Below, in pieces: positions 35,514 to 43,254 of a stretch of 64,000 bases of DNA. Source of the DNA: Aggregicoccus sp. 17bor-14. Lineage in GTDB: Bacteria > Myxococcota > Myxococcia > Myxococcales > Myxococcaceae. The position numbers and the translations under genes are program-made. The notes under the pieces are model-generated. The model was not told where the DNA came from. It saw only the letters and a program-made list of their open reading frames with translations, and ran no database searches. Where the stretch lies: the NCBI RefSeq assembly GCF_009659535.1, contig NZ_VJZZ01000002.1, positions 62,001 to 126,000 on the forward strand, given 5' to 3'. Within the stretch, counting starts at the first letter, position 1. Each line of letters begins with the position of its first letter.

Positions 35514-36236
35514 TCAGCGCTTCAGCGAGTACTTGCCGATGGCGTAGAGGGCGCGGAAGCCGTCCTTCCAGCCGATCTTCTTGCCCTCCTCGTAGGTGCG
35601 CCCGTGGTAGCTGATGGGCACCTCGAAGACTCGCCAGCGGCCGCGCGCCACCTTGGCGGTGAGCTCCGGCTCGATGCCGAAGCGGTCCTCCTCCAGGGTG
35701 AAGGTGCGCAGCACGTCCGTGCGGAAGGCCTTGTAGCAGGTCTCCATGTCGGTGAGGTTCAGCCCGCTCACCATGTTGGAGAGCGTGGTGAGCAGGTGGT
35801 TGCCCATGGAGTGCCAGTAGTAGAGCACCCGGCGGGGGCTGCCGATGAAGCGGCTGCCGAAGACCACGTCCGCGTCGCCGTCCAGGATGGGCTGCAGCAC
35901 GGCCGGGATGTCGCGCGGGTCGTACTCGAGGTCGGCGTCCTGCACGATGACGATGTCGCCGCTGGCCTCGGCGAAGCCGCGGCGCAGCGCCGCGCCCTTG
36001 CCCTGGTTCTTCTCCTGCAGCAGCACCTTGACCTGGTTCTGGTTCTTCGGCGCGGCGTTCGGGAGCGCCGCGATGCCCTCGCGGGCGAGCCGCTCGAGCA
36101 CGTCGCGGCTGCCGTCCTTGGAGCAGTCGTCGACGAGGACGAGCTCCTTGGGGAAGTCCACGGCGACCACCCGGCGCAGCAGCTCCTCGAGGGTGCGGAT
36201 CTCGTTATAGACGGGGATGACGAGGGAGACGAGCAT
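35514..36236 (-). CDS. family 2 glycosyltransferase (dolichyl/polyprenyl-phosphate sugar type)
   Basis: A 240-residue GT2 enzyme: [11 protein letters not shown] at the start, nucleotide-binding [12 protein letters not shown], the metal-binding DADLEYDP and [10 protein letters not shown], typical of dolichol- or undecaprenyl-phosphate mannosyl/glucosyltransferases. There are no membrane helices at the C-terminus, as in the DPM1-like soluble group. ATG 36236 opens the domain directly; the frame continues upstream as MREGLVSG... without conserved features. It transfers a sugar from a nucleotide to a lipid phosphate at the inner membrane; the sugar is unknown. The gene is divergent from the selenoprotein gene, 63 bases apart. 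Confidence 0.9.
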   Translation of the reverse strand: MLVSLVIPVYNEIRTLEELLRRVVAVDFPKELVLVDDCSKDGSRDVLERLAREGIAALPNAAPKNQNQVKVLLQEKNQGKGAALRRGFAEASGDIVIVQDADLEYDPRDIPAVLQPILDGDADVVFGSRFIGSPRRVLYYWHSMGNHLLTTLSNMVSGLNLTDMETCYKAFRTDVLRTFTLEEDRFGIEPELTAKVARGRWRVFEVPISYHGRTYEEGKKIGWKDGFRALYAIGKYSLKR

Positions 36237-36299
36237 GGGCGGGCGCTCTAGCCCATTTCCCACCCCGCTGACGAGTCCCTCCCGCAAAGGAGCTGCCCC

Positions 36300-36533
36300 A
36301 TGACCGCCCGAATCACCATCTCCTACTGCAACTCCTGAGGCTACAAGCCCCGGGCCGCCCGTGCGGCGGCCGTACTGAAGGACGCGCTGGACGTGGACGC
36401 AGAGCTGAAGACGGGGCCCTCGGGCTCCTTCGAGGTGTCGGTGGACGGGCGCACCGTGGTGCGCAAGGCCGGCCTCGCCTTCCCCACCGAGCAGGAGGTG
36501 GTGGACGCGGTGGCCCGGGCCCTCGGCCCCTGA
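36300..36533 (+). CDS. SelT/SelW/SelH (Rdx) family selenoprotein with in-frame UGA
   Basis: Read through the TGA at 36336-36338 as selenocysteine, this is a 77-residue protein starting [22 protein letters not shown]. The CxxU redox motif (Cys10, Sec13) directly after the first beta strand and the C-terminal [13 protein letters not shown]...[11 protein letters not shown] match the SelW/Rdx thioredoxin-like family. AAAGGAG (36286-36292) lies 7 bases before ATG 36300. Codon usage after the TGA is typical of the genome, so the frame is coding on both sides. A SECIS-like hairpin lies at 36353-36371. These proteins are thought to act as glutathione- or thiol-dependent redox factors. The Sec-insertion genes (selA-D) are not in this window. 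Confidence 0.88.
36353..36371 (+). promoter_or_regulatory. bacterial SECIS-like hairpin
   Basis: GGCCGCC (36353-36359) and GGCGGCC (36365-36371) form a perfect 7-bp stem with the 5-base loop CGUGC. The loop begins 21 bases after the UGA at 36336-36338, and has a G within its first two bases followed by U, as bacterial SECIS elements require for SelB recognition. It lies inside the coding sequence, as expected. Confidence 0.7.
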
Positions 36534-36641
36534 GGTCCTGAGGGTGAGGGGAGCAGCCGGGCAGCCGGCCGCTCCCCGCTCCCCACGCCGCTCGCCGCAC
36601 CGGGCCCCTCCGCCTCAGCTTTGAGCGCAGGAGGTGGACAC

Positions 36642-36977
36642 GTGAGCGAAGCCACGGACACGGCAGCCGCACAGCGCAACTGGTGGGAGTCGCCCTTCGA
36701 GCGGCGCTCGGTGCAGCTCAAGATGGGGGTGTGGGCGGAGGACGGGACGCGGCTGGGGTACGTGAGCGCCATGTCGCGCGCCGGGCTCTCGGTGCGCCCG
36801 CACAAGCGCGCGCGGAGCGCGTTCCACATCCCGCTGGAGGCCATCGTGGGGCTCACGGCGGACGGGGTGCGGGTGCGCGGCGCCGCGGGCGGCTACGCGC
36901 TCGGGCCCGAGACGGGTGACCCCGCGGCCGTGAGCGCGCACACGCTGCCGCTCGCCGACACGCTGCTCGCGCACTAG
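36642..36977 (+). CDS. hypothetical protein, PRC-barrel/DUF2171-like
   Basis: A 111-residue soluble protein. GTG 36642 is chosen because AGGAGGT (36629-36635) lies 6 bases upstream, whereas the in-frame TTG at 36621 lacks a binding site. The middle part KMGVWAEDGTRLGYVSAMSR...PLEAIVGLTADGVRVR resembles PRC-barrel/DUF2171 proteins, with a short beta-barrel around the residues before PLEAI. No function can be assigned. It overlaps the convergent DUF4105 gene by 4 bases (CTAG serves both stops). Confidence 0.6.
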   Translation: MSEATDTAAAQRNWWESPFERRSVQLKMGVWAEDGTRLGYVSAMSRAGLSVRPHKRARSAFHIPLEAIVGLTADGVRVRGAAGGYALGPETGDPAAVSAHTLPLADTLLAH

Positions 36978-39013
36978 AAGTACACGAGCGCGCCCAGCGT
37001 GCCCTCGCGCTCGCCGTCCGCGTGGCGCTGCGCCGCGAGCTCGAGCCCGAGGGCGGGCGTGAGGTGCAGGCGCGCGGTGGCGTCCGCGCTCCAGCCCTGG
37101 CGCACGCCGTTCTTCTGTCCCGGCGGCTGCTCGAAGAAGAACTGGTAGCGCCCGCCGGCGACCACGGTCGCGCGCGTGCCCAGCCGCAGCCGCGCGCCCA
37201 CGTGCGGCCCCAGCGCCGGGCGCAGCCCCGTGCCGAAGAGCCCGGGGAGGTGCGGCCCCGCGTGCAGGCTCGCCTCGCTCAGGCCGAAGAGCGTGAGCGC
37301 GCCGCCGAAGGAGGTCACGGCGAGCCCGCCGCCCACCTCGCCGCCGGCCGCGTAGCAGTCCTTCTTGGGGCCGCCCGGGCAGCCGCCATCGCGGATGCGG
37401 TCCAGCCCCACGCGCGCGGTCCAGCTCGGCGCGCGGTCGAAGCGGTCCAGCGCGGTGAGGCTGAGGATGCGCACCAGCGTGAGCTCGTCCAGCGCGAAGC
37501 GCGGGCTGGTGAGGCCGCCGCGCAGCTGCAGGTTCACGAACTCGATCTGCGCGAGCTCGGGGTAGCCCTCGTGCGGGTCCGCGAGGTCGCGCAGCGCGAA
37601 GCGGAAGCGGTAGAGCGCGAACGCGCCGTCGCGGCTGCTCGTGCCCGCGCTCACCGCGAGCCGCTGGTTCGGGTTGCCGCGCTGGGGCTGGCGCTCGTAG
37701 GGCGGCGGGATGACGAGCGGCGGGCTGGGGCGCAGCACCTGGCTGCGCCGCTCCAGCAGGTGCTGCTTCGTCTGGCTCGCCTCGAGGCTGGTGCCGTGCA
37801 CGAGCACCTTCGCCTCGCGCAGGTCCACGTAGTCCAGCGCCGCGTCCAGCACCGCCACCTGGCGCTCGGGGGTGAGGTCCGCGGGCAGCGGGCGCGTGGG
37901 CTCGCGCGCGACGTCCTCCACCAGGTCCAGCTCGCGGCCGCTGAGCCCGGCCGCGCGCGCGCGGAACTGGCTGCGGATGGAGGGGCGGTAGGTCACGCGC
38001 GCGACGAGGCCCGGCTGCGCGTGCACCACCTTCACCGTCTCGCTCGGCAGCACGTAGGGGCGCAGGTGCTCGAGCAGCGGCAGGCGCGGCGCCGCGGCCT
38101 CGAGCACCGCGAGGATGCGGTAGGAGCAGTTCTCGCTCAGGTAGAAGTAGTCGAAGTAGGTGCCGCCCACCTCCCACAGGTGGGCGACCAGCATCGTGAG
38201 CTCCTGCGGCTGCAGCGCGAGCTCGTACTCCCACAGGTCGCGGCTCTCGTACTCGTTGTACTCGCGCACCTTGTAGAAGTACGGGTAGTGGTTGAAGCGG
38301 CCGGGGAACAGGCCGGTCATCCCCTTGAGGCCGTAGAGCAGCGCGTTGCTCGTGTCGACCACGCCCGCGTAGTCCACGCCGTAGTCCAGCAGCTCCGAGC
38401 GCATCCCGGTGCTCACCTCGGGCACCTTGTTGAAGCGCAGGAAGGTGTGGCCGAAGGCGGAGGCCGGGTTGTTCAGGTAGTAGCTGCTGAAGACCAGCGT
38501 CACCGAGCGCGGGTCCAGCCGCTTCCAGAACGCGACCAGGTCCTTGCACTCCACCCGCGGCAGGTGCGTGACGTCCACCGCGAGCGCCTGGGCGAGGAAG
38601 AGCAGGCGCGCCGGGAAGCGGCACTGGGCGTGCTGGCCCTCTTTCCCGGCCACGGGCGGCGCGAAGAGCGCGGCGAGCGTGGCGTCCAGCTCCGCCGCCG
38701 GGTCGTCCTTGCCGCCCTTGGCGAGGAAGAACTCGAGCCCGTCCGCCTCCGACTGGTAGCGGCCGCCGGGGCTCTTCACGTAGTGCCCGAGCCGCAGCCA
38801 CTGCTTCTGCCGCGCGAGCCCCTGCGCGTGCGCGCGCTGCTGGAGCACGGCCACATCGGCACTGGCGCTGGGGGACGGAGGGGGAGACGGCGGCGCGGCG
38901 CTCGCGAGCGCGCTCAGCAGGAGCAGGACGGGGAGAGACAAGAGGCCTCGGGAGAAGCGCGTGCCCGCGCACGGGCCGCCTGGGGCGGCACGCACGCGGG
39001 CACGTTGTACCAC
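36974..39013 (-). CDS. DUF4105 (Lnb N-terminal periplasmic domain) protein with C-terminal barrel-like part
   Basis: The 679-residue exported protein has a signal peptide (LLSLPVLLLLSALASA) and the DUF4105 motifs SSYYLNNPASAFGHTFLRF and LSENCSYRIL, in which the conserved His (GHTF) and Cys (NCSY) suggest a papain-like NlpC/Lnb catalytic pair. The last 250 residues show alternating strands as in an outer-membrane barrel. In Lnb-type proteins this domain acts on lipoproteins or the envelope; here it could be a peptidase or acyltransferase. No ATG is available near the signal; the start is a GTG at 39013 or 38995 and is uncertain. Confidence 0.82.
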   Translation of the reverse strand: MVQRARVRAAPGGPCAGTRFSRGLLSLPVLLLLSALASAAPPSPPPSPSASADVAVLQQRAHAQGLARQKQWLRLGHYVKSPGGRYQSEADGLEFFLAKGGKDDPAAELDATLAALFAPPVAGKEGQHAQCRFPARLLFLAQALAVDVTHLPRVECKDLVAFWKRLDPRSVTLVFSSYYLNNPASAFGHTFLRFNKVPEVSTGMRSELLDYGVDYAGVVDTSNALLYGLKGMTGLFPGRFNHYPYFYKVREYNEYESRDLWEYELALQPQELTMLVAHLWEVGGTYFDYFYLSENCSYRILAVLEAAAPRLPLLEHLRPYVLPSETVKVVHAQPGLVARVTYRPSIRSQFRARAAGLSGRELDLVEDVAREPTRPLPADLTPERQVAVLDAALDYVDLREAKVLVHGTSLEASQTKQHLLERRSQVLRPSPPLVIPPPYERQPQRGNPNQRLAVSAGTSSRDGAFALYRFRFALRDLADPHEGYPELAQIEFVNLQLRGGLTSPRFALDELTLVRILSLTALDRFDRAPSWTARVGLDRIRDGGCPGGPKKDCYAAGGEVGGGLAVTSFGGALTLFGLSEASLHAGPHLPGLFGTGLRPALGPHVGARLRLGTRATVVAGGRYQFFFEQPPGQKNGVRQGWSADATARLHLTPALGLELAAQRHADGEREGTLGALVYF

Positions 39014-39056
39014 GGGTGGGCCGGGGCGAAGGCGCGCCCCCGGCCCGCTGCGGGCA

Positions 39057-39542
39057 CTAGCCAGCCAGCTGGCTGCAGGCGAGCGACTTGTCCGCCTTCA
39101 GCGTGTTGAGCAGGCTCTCGGTGACCTGGGTGCTGGGGGTCTGCTCGCTCGGGAAGATGGTCCCGAACTTGCTCTGCAGCGCGGCGCCCACGGCGTCCGC
39201 GTTGCTGCAGCCGGCGATGGCCGCCAGGTTCACGATGGTCTCGCCCTGGCCGCGCGAGATGTCCTTGGCCAGCACCTCGCGGTTGGCCTCCACGAACACC
39301 TGGGTGCGCTGGGAGACCTGGTCGGTCGCCGCGGCGCCGCAGTTCAGCGTGCCGGTGGTGATGCCGAAGGTCTGGCTGCCGAAGCTGCCGTTGAGCGTGG
39401 CGGCGAGGATCTGGATCGCACCCGGCTTGTCGCCGAGCAGGACCGCGCCGAGACCACAGCCGGCAGTGCCGTAGGGGGCCGCCACGGCCACCGCGCTGCT
39501 CAGGAGCACCACCGCCGACACTGCGCCGATGAACTTCCGCAT
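39057..39542 (-). CDS. DUF3015 family periplasmic protein
   Basis: A 161-residue protein with signal peptide MRKFIGAVSAVVLLSSAVAVA, followed by YGTAGCGLGAVLLGDKPGAIQILAATLN and SFGSQTFGITTGTLNCG, the recognisable DUF3015 pattern with conserved cysteines. Such proteins are exported and of unknown function. GGAGAAGAG lies just before the ATG. It may be co-transcribed with the DUF4105 gene downstream (about 43 bases apart); the two envelope proteins could work together, but that is only suggested by proximity. Confidence 0.85.
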   Translation of the reverse strand: MRKFIGAVSAVVLLSSAVAVAAPYGTAGCGLGAVLLGDKPGAIQILAATLNGSFGSQTFGITTGTLNCGAAATDQVSQRTQVFVEANREVLAKDISRGQGETIVNLAAIAGCSNADAVGAALQSKFGTIFPSEQTPSTQVTESLLNTLKADKSLACSQLAG

Positions 39543-39737
39543 TCGCTCTTCTCCGTCTCTTGTGGGGGTTCTGCTGCAACGCATGTCCCGGTGGGCCGTG
39601 CCCTCGGGGTGCGTCCAGGTGCTAGCCAACCCCACCCGCGCGCCCCGCTTCAAGCCCTCCGGGGCAATAAGACGTGCGGACGACAGGAGCCGCTTCGCGC
39701 CGCGAGTCAACAAGTCCCTTCGCCTCTGCGCGCATTT

Positions 39738-39750
39738 GCGCTTTAAGCGC
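39738..39750. promoter_or_regulatory. palindrome directly before dapD
   Basis: GCGCTTTAAGCGC is a perfect 6+1+6 palindrome ending 7 bases before the dapD ATG, where a ribosome binding site would be expected; no Shine-Dalgarno sequence is visible there. It could be an operator or an RNA hairpin limiting translation. Confidence 0.35.
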
Positions 39751-39757
39751 CGTTGCC

Positions 39758-40597
39758 ATGGAGACACCCCAGAACCTCGAGAAGCTGCAGGCCCAGGTGA
39801 GCGCGGCGTTCGCGGACCGCGCGCTGCTCAAGGACGCAGGCCACGCCCAGGCGGTGCGCGACACGCTCGCGCTGCTGGACGCGGGGAGCCTGCGCGTCGC
39901 CGAGAAGGACGCGACCACCGGCACCTGGCGCACGCACGCGTGGGTGAAGGAGGCCATCCTGCTCTTCTTCGCGCTGAGCGAGATGAAGGTGATGGAGGTG
40001 GGCCCCTTCGAGTTCCACGACAAGGTGCCCCTGAAGAAGGGGCTCGAGGCGGCCGGCGTGCGCGTGGTGCCGCCGGGCGTGGTGCGCTACGGCGCGCACG
40101 TGGAGCGCGGCGCGGTGGTGATGCCCGGCTACGTGAACATCGGGGCGCGCGTGGGCGCGGGCACCATGGTGGACACCTGGGCCACCGTGGGCTCCTGCGC
40201 GCAGGTGGGCAAGGGCGTGCACCTGTCCGGCGGCGTGGGGCTGGGCGGCGTGCTCGAGCCACCCGCCGCGAGCCCCGTCATCATCGAGGACGGCGCCTTC
40301 GTGGGCAGCCGCTGCATCGTGGTGGAGGGCGTGGTGGTGGAGGAGGAGGCCGTGCTGGGGGCCAACGTGGTGCTCACCGCCTCCACCCAGATCATCGACG
40401 TCACCGGCCCCGAGGAGAAGGTCTACAAGGGCCGGGTCCCGGCGCGCAGCGTGGTCATCCCCGGCATGCGCGAGAAGCAGTTCCCCGCCGGGCGCTTCAG
40501 CGTGCCCTGCGCGCTCATCATCGGGCAGCGCACGAAGAGCACCGACCAGAAGACCAGCCTCAACGCCGCCCTGCGCGACTTCGCCGTCGCGGTGTAG
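39758..40597 (+). CDS. dapD: tetrahydrodipicolinate N-succinyltransferase DapD
   Basis: The 279-residue protein matches E. coli-type DapD in length and features: an N-terminal helical domain (QNLEKLQAQVSAAFADRALL), then a left-handed beta helix of hexapeptide repeats (VVPPGVVRYGAHVERGAVVMPGYV, VGAGTMVDTWATVGSCAQVGK) and GGVGLGGVLEPP with the succinyl-CoA site. It converts tetrahydrodipicolinate and succinyl-CoA to N-succinyl-2-amino-6-oxopimelate for diaminopimelate and lysine synthesis. dapE, the next-but-one enzyme, lies two genes downstream on the same strand, with the anti-sigma-like gene between; they need not be one transcript because a hairpin follows dapD. Confidence 0.95.
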   Translation: METPQNLEKLQAQVSAAFADRALLKDAGHAQAVRDTLALLDAGSLRVAEKDATTGTWRTHAWVKEAILLFFALSEMKVMEVGPFEFHDKVPLKKGLEAAGVRVVPPGVVRYGAHVERGAVVMPGYVNIGARVGAGTMVDTWATVGSCAQVGKGVHLSGGVGLGGVLEPPAASPVIIEDGAFVGSRCIVVEGVVVEEEAVLGANVVLTASTQIIDVTGPEEKVYKGRVPARSVVIPGMREKQFPAGRFSVPCALIIGQRTKSTDQKTSLNAALRDFAVAV

Positions 40598-40632
40598 CGG
40601 CTCGGGGCCCTGTCGGAGCTTCGTCCGGCGCT

Positions 40633-40661
40633 TGTCGAGGGTTCGCGAGGAAAACCCTCGA
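40633..40661 (+). terminator. hairpin after dapD
   Basis: GTCGAGGGTT (40633-40642) and AACCCTCGAC (40652-40661) form a perfect 10-bp stem with loop CGCGAGGAA, 35 bases after the dapD stop. There is no long T tract. It separates dapD from the anti-sigma-like gene. Confidence 0.6.
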
Positions 40662-40747
40662 CGGCACGCGCGAACACGCATCCGCTGCGGGCCCGCGCCC
40701 GTAACCTTGGACAGAGCGCAGGGCCGCTGTGGCCTGCGCGCTGAGCC

Positions 40748-41386
40748 ATGAGCGAGCCCCACCCCGAACACCTCGAAGACCTCCTCCCGGACCTCGCGCT
40801 GGGGACGCTCCCGGCGCACGCGCAGGCGCGTGCCGAGGCGCACCTCGCGCGCTGCGCCGGCTGCCGCGCGGAGCTCGCGCGCCTGCGCCTCGCGGTGGGC
40901 GCGCTGGCGCCCGCGGTCGCCCCGCCGCCGCCGGTGCTCGAAGGGCTCCTCGCCGAGATGCAGGGGCCGGAGCGCCTCGCGTACCACGCCGGCCGCGTGG
41001 CGCAGCTCTTCGACCTGGACGAGGCGCGCGCCCGCGCGCTGCTGCGCACCCTGAGCGACCCCGCCGCCTGGCAGCCCGGCCCCACGCCGGACGTGGACGT
41101 GGTGCCGGTGGAGACGGGCCCCGCGCGCGCCGGGATGCTCGCGGCCTTCGCCCGCATGCGCGCCGGCAGCCGCTACCCGCGCCACACCCACCACGGCCGC
41201 GAGTGGACGCTGGTGCTGGAGGGCGGGATGCGCGAGGAGACCGGCGAGGAGACCTGGCCCGGCGAGACCTTCGAGCAGGCGGACGGCACCACCCACGCCT
41301 TCAGCATCCTGCCGGACGTGGACTGCCTCGCCGCCGCGCTCTTCGAGGGCCACACGACCTTCGACGAGCCGGTGCCCGGGCGCTAG
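40748..41386 (+). CDS. ChrR-like anti-sigma factor with zinc-binding head and cupin tail
   Basis: A 212-residue protein. The N-terminus EHLEDLLPDLALGTL...AEAHLARCAGCRAEL carries the Hx3Cx2C anti-sigma motif (ZAS type), and the C-terminal half is a cupin with RHTHHGREWTLVLEGG and a later THAFS His, the ChrR arrangement in which zinc at the head inhibits an ECF sigma factor and the cupin binds metal and senses singlet oxygen or related stress. No ECF sigma gene (rpoE-like) is next to it, although ChrR partners are normally co-encoded. It may therefore control a distant sigma factor. It precedes dapE by 10 bases. Confidence 0.82.
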   Translation: MSEPHPEHLEDLLPDLALGTLPAHAQARAEAHLARCAGCRAELARLRLAVGALAPAVAPPPPVLEGLLAEMQGPERLAYHAGRVAQLFDLDEARARALLRTLSDPAAWQPGPTPDVDVVPVETGPARAGMLAAFARMRAGSRYPRHTHHGREWTLVLEGGMREETGEETWPGETFEQADGTTHAFSILPDVDCLAAALFEGHTTFDEPVPGR

Positions 41387-41396
41387 GGTGCGCAGC

Positions 41397-42470
41397 GTGA
41401 CGACCGCCGCCGCCCTCGCCCAGCGCACCCTGGACCTCTGCCGCATCGCGAGCCCCATCGGGCAGGAGGGGCCGCTCGCGGACCACATGGAGCGCTGGGC
41501 GCTGCAGCACTTCGCGCGCGAGCAGGTGGTGCGCCACGGCCACTCGCTCGTGGTGGGGCGGCTCGAGGACCCGCGCCCCACGGTGGCGCTCGTGGGCCAC
41601 CTGGACACCGTGCCCGCGCACCCCGGGGACGCGCCCGCGCGGCTCGAGGGCGAGCGCGTGTACGGCCTGGGCGCGAGCGACATGAAGGGCGGGCTCGCGG
41701 TGATGATGGCGCTCGCCGAGCAGCTGCCCCGCGCGGAGCTGCCGGTGAACCTGCTCCTCATGCTCTACGAGCGCGAGGAGGGGCCCTACCTCGAGAGCGG
41801 CCTCGGCCCCCTCTTCGAGCACGTGCCGCAGCTCTCGCGCGTGCACTTCGGCATCGCGATGGAGCCCACGGACAACGTGGTGCAGGTGGGCTGCGTGGGC
41901 AGCCTCCACGTGACGCTGCGCTTCTCCGGCCGCAGCGCGCACTCCGCGCGGCCCTGGCAGGGCGAGAACGCCATCCACAAGGCGGGCCCGCTGCTCGCGG
42001 AGCTGCTCGCCCGGCCGCGCGTGGAGGTGCTCCACGAAGGCTTCGCCTTCTACGAGGTGATGAGCATCACCCGGGCCGAGGGCGGCCGCGCGCGCAACGT
42101 CGTGCCCGAGCGCTTCGAGCTCAACCTCAACTACCGCTTCGCTCCCGGCAAGAGCCTCGAGGCCGCGCAGGAGGACGTGCGCAGGCTCGTCGCCGGCCGG
42201 GCCGAGGTGAGCTTCACCGACCTCGCCCCGAGCGGCCGCGTCTGCGCGCAGAACCCGCTCTACCGCCAGCTGCTGCAGCTCACGGGGCTGCCGGCCGCGA
42301 GCAAGCAGGCCTGGACGGACGTGGCGCGCTTCAGCCAGTTCGGCGTGGACGCGGTGAACTTCGGCCCCGGCGAGACGGCGCAGGCCCACCAGGCGAACGA
42401 GAGCTGCAGCATCCCGGCGCTCGCGGTGGCGTACGAGAAGCTCGCCGCCTTCCTGCAGCGCGCCGCGTGA
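41397..42470 (+). CDS. dapE: succinyl-diaminopimelate desuccinylase DapE
   Basis: A 357-residue M20 dinuclear zinc peptidase: VGHLDTVPAHPGD with His and Asp ligands near residues 68-70, LGASDMKGGLAVMM with the bridging Asp, LMLYEREEGPY with the catalytic Glu pair, and RSAHSARPWQGENAIHKA. The variant matches DapE, which removes succinate from N-succinyl-LL-diaminopimelate, rather than ArgE. I chose GTG 41397 because AGGG lies 8 bases upstream; GTG 41388 is also possible. Together with dapD it marks the succinylase route. A palindromic repeat (42473-42512) starts 2 bases after the stop. Confidence 0.9.
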   Translation: MTTAAALAQRTLDLCRIASPIGQEGPLADHMERWALQHFAREQVVRHGHSLVVGRLEDPRPTVALVGHLDTVPAHPGDAPARLEGERVYGLGASDMKGGLAVMMALAEQLPRAELPVNLLLMLYEREEGPYLESGLGPLFEHVPQLSRVHFGIAMEPTDNVVQVGCVGSLHVTLRFSGRSAHSARPWQGENAIHKAGPLLAELLARPRVEVLHEGFAFYEVMSITRAEGGRARNVVPERFELNLNYRFAPGKSLEAAQEDVRRLVAGRAEVSFTDLAPSGRVCAQNPLYRQLLQLTGLPAASKQAWTDVARFSQFGVDAVNFGPGETAQAHQANESCSIPALAVAYEKLAAFLQRAA

Positions 42471-42472
42471 CT

Positions 42473-42512
42473 GTCCCCTCTCCCCCTGGGAGAGGGTCGG
42501 GGTGAGGGATTG
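42473..42512 (-). repeat. 40-bp palindromic repeat, copy B
   Basis: This copy lies in reverse orientation relative to copies A, C and D. It starts 2 bases after the dapE stop and ends 36 bases before the start of the alpha/beta hydrolase gene. The arms pair CCCCTCTCCCCC with GGGAGAGGG; it may terminate the dapE transcript. Confidence 0.85.
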
Positions 42513-42548
42513 CTGTCCCTGACCAGCGAGCGTGCGAGGATGCGCCGC

Positions 42549-43079
42549 ATGGGCTCGCCCGTCGTGATCGTCCCCGGCCTGGACAACTCCGGGCCGCAGC
42601 ACTGGCAGACGCTGTGGGTGCCGCGCCTTCCCGCGGGCAGCGTGCGCGTGGAGCAGGCCGACTGGCAGCAGCCCGAGCTGGAGGCGTGGGTGAGGACGCT
42701 GGACGCGGCCATCGCCCGCTGCGCTGCGCCGCCCGTGCTCGTCGCGCACTCGCTCGGCTGCAGCACGGTGGTGCACTGGGCGGCGCGCATGAGCCGGCCG
42801 GTGAAGGCCGCACTGCTGGTGGCGCCGCCAGACCTGGCGCGGCCCGACGTGCTCGACGTGCTGCGCCCCTTCGCGCCCGTGCCCGCACGCCCGCTGCCCT
42901 TTCCTTCCGTGCTCGTCGCCTCGAGCGACGACCCCTACGCGAGCCTCTCCGCCTCGCGCGAGCTCGCGCGCGCGTGGGGCAGCCGCTTCGTGGACGCAGG
43001 GGCCGTGGGGCACCTCAACACGGCCTCGGGGCTGGGGGACTGGCCGCAGGGCTGGGCGCTGCTGCAGGGGCTCGGGTGA
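42549..43079 (+). CDS. RBBP9/YdeN-type serine hydrolase
   Basis: A 176-residue alpha/beta hydrolase of the small RBBP9/YdeN group: VVIVPGLDNSGPQHWQTLW (oxyanion side), VLVAHSLGCSTVVHW with nucleophile Ser, SDDPYASL (acid) and AVGHLN with the catalytic His. ATG 42549 is preferred over ATG 42540 because GAGGA lies 8 bases upstream. Proteins of this fold are often esterases, and the substrate is unknown. Confidence 0.88.
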   Translation: MGSPVVIVPGLDNSGPQHWQTLWVPRLPAGSVRVEQADWQQPELEAWVRTLDAAIARCAAPPVLVAHSLGCSTVVHWAARMSRPVKAALLVAPPDLARPDVLDVLRPFAPVPARPLPFPSVLVASSDDPYASLSASRELARAWGSRFVDAGAVGHLNTASGLGDWPQGWALLQGLG

Positions 43080-43254
43080 GCGCGGGCGCACGGAGCGTTG
43101 AGTTCTCGCCCCCCGGAGTGCGGCCCCCGCGACGCGGCCCGTGGTCCTGTGGCCTCATGCACCGCGGCCCTGCACTGCGCCGCACCCGGTGCGTGTTCAC
43201 TGCGCAGGGGACCTCGCGCCCCGGCGCTCCGCTTGCAACCTCGAGGAGGACACC

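Noticed and set aside
36300-36338. A frame of 12 codons ending in TGA at 36336
   Set aside because: Not a separate short gene or pseudogene: reading through TGA restores a complete SelW-family protein with a SECIS-like hairpin.
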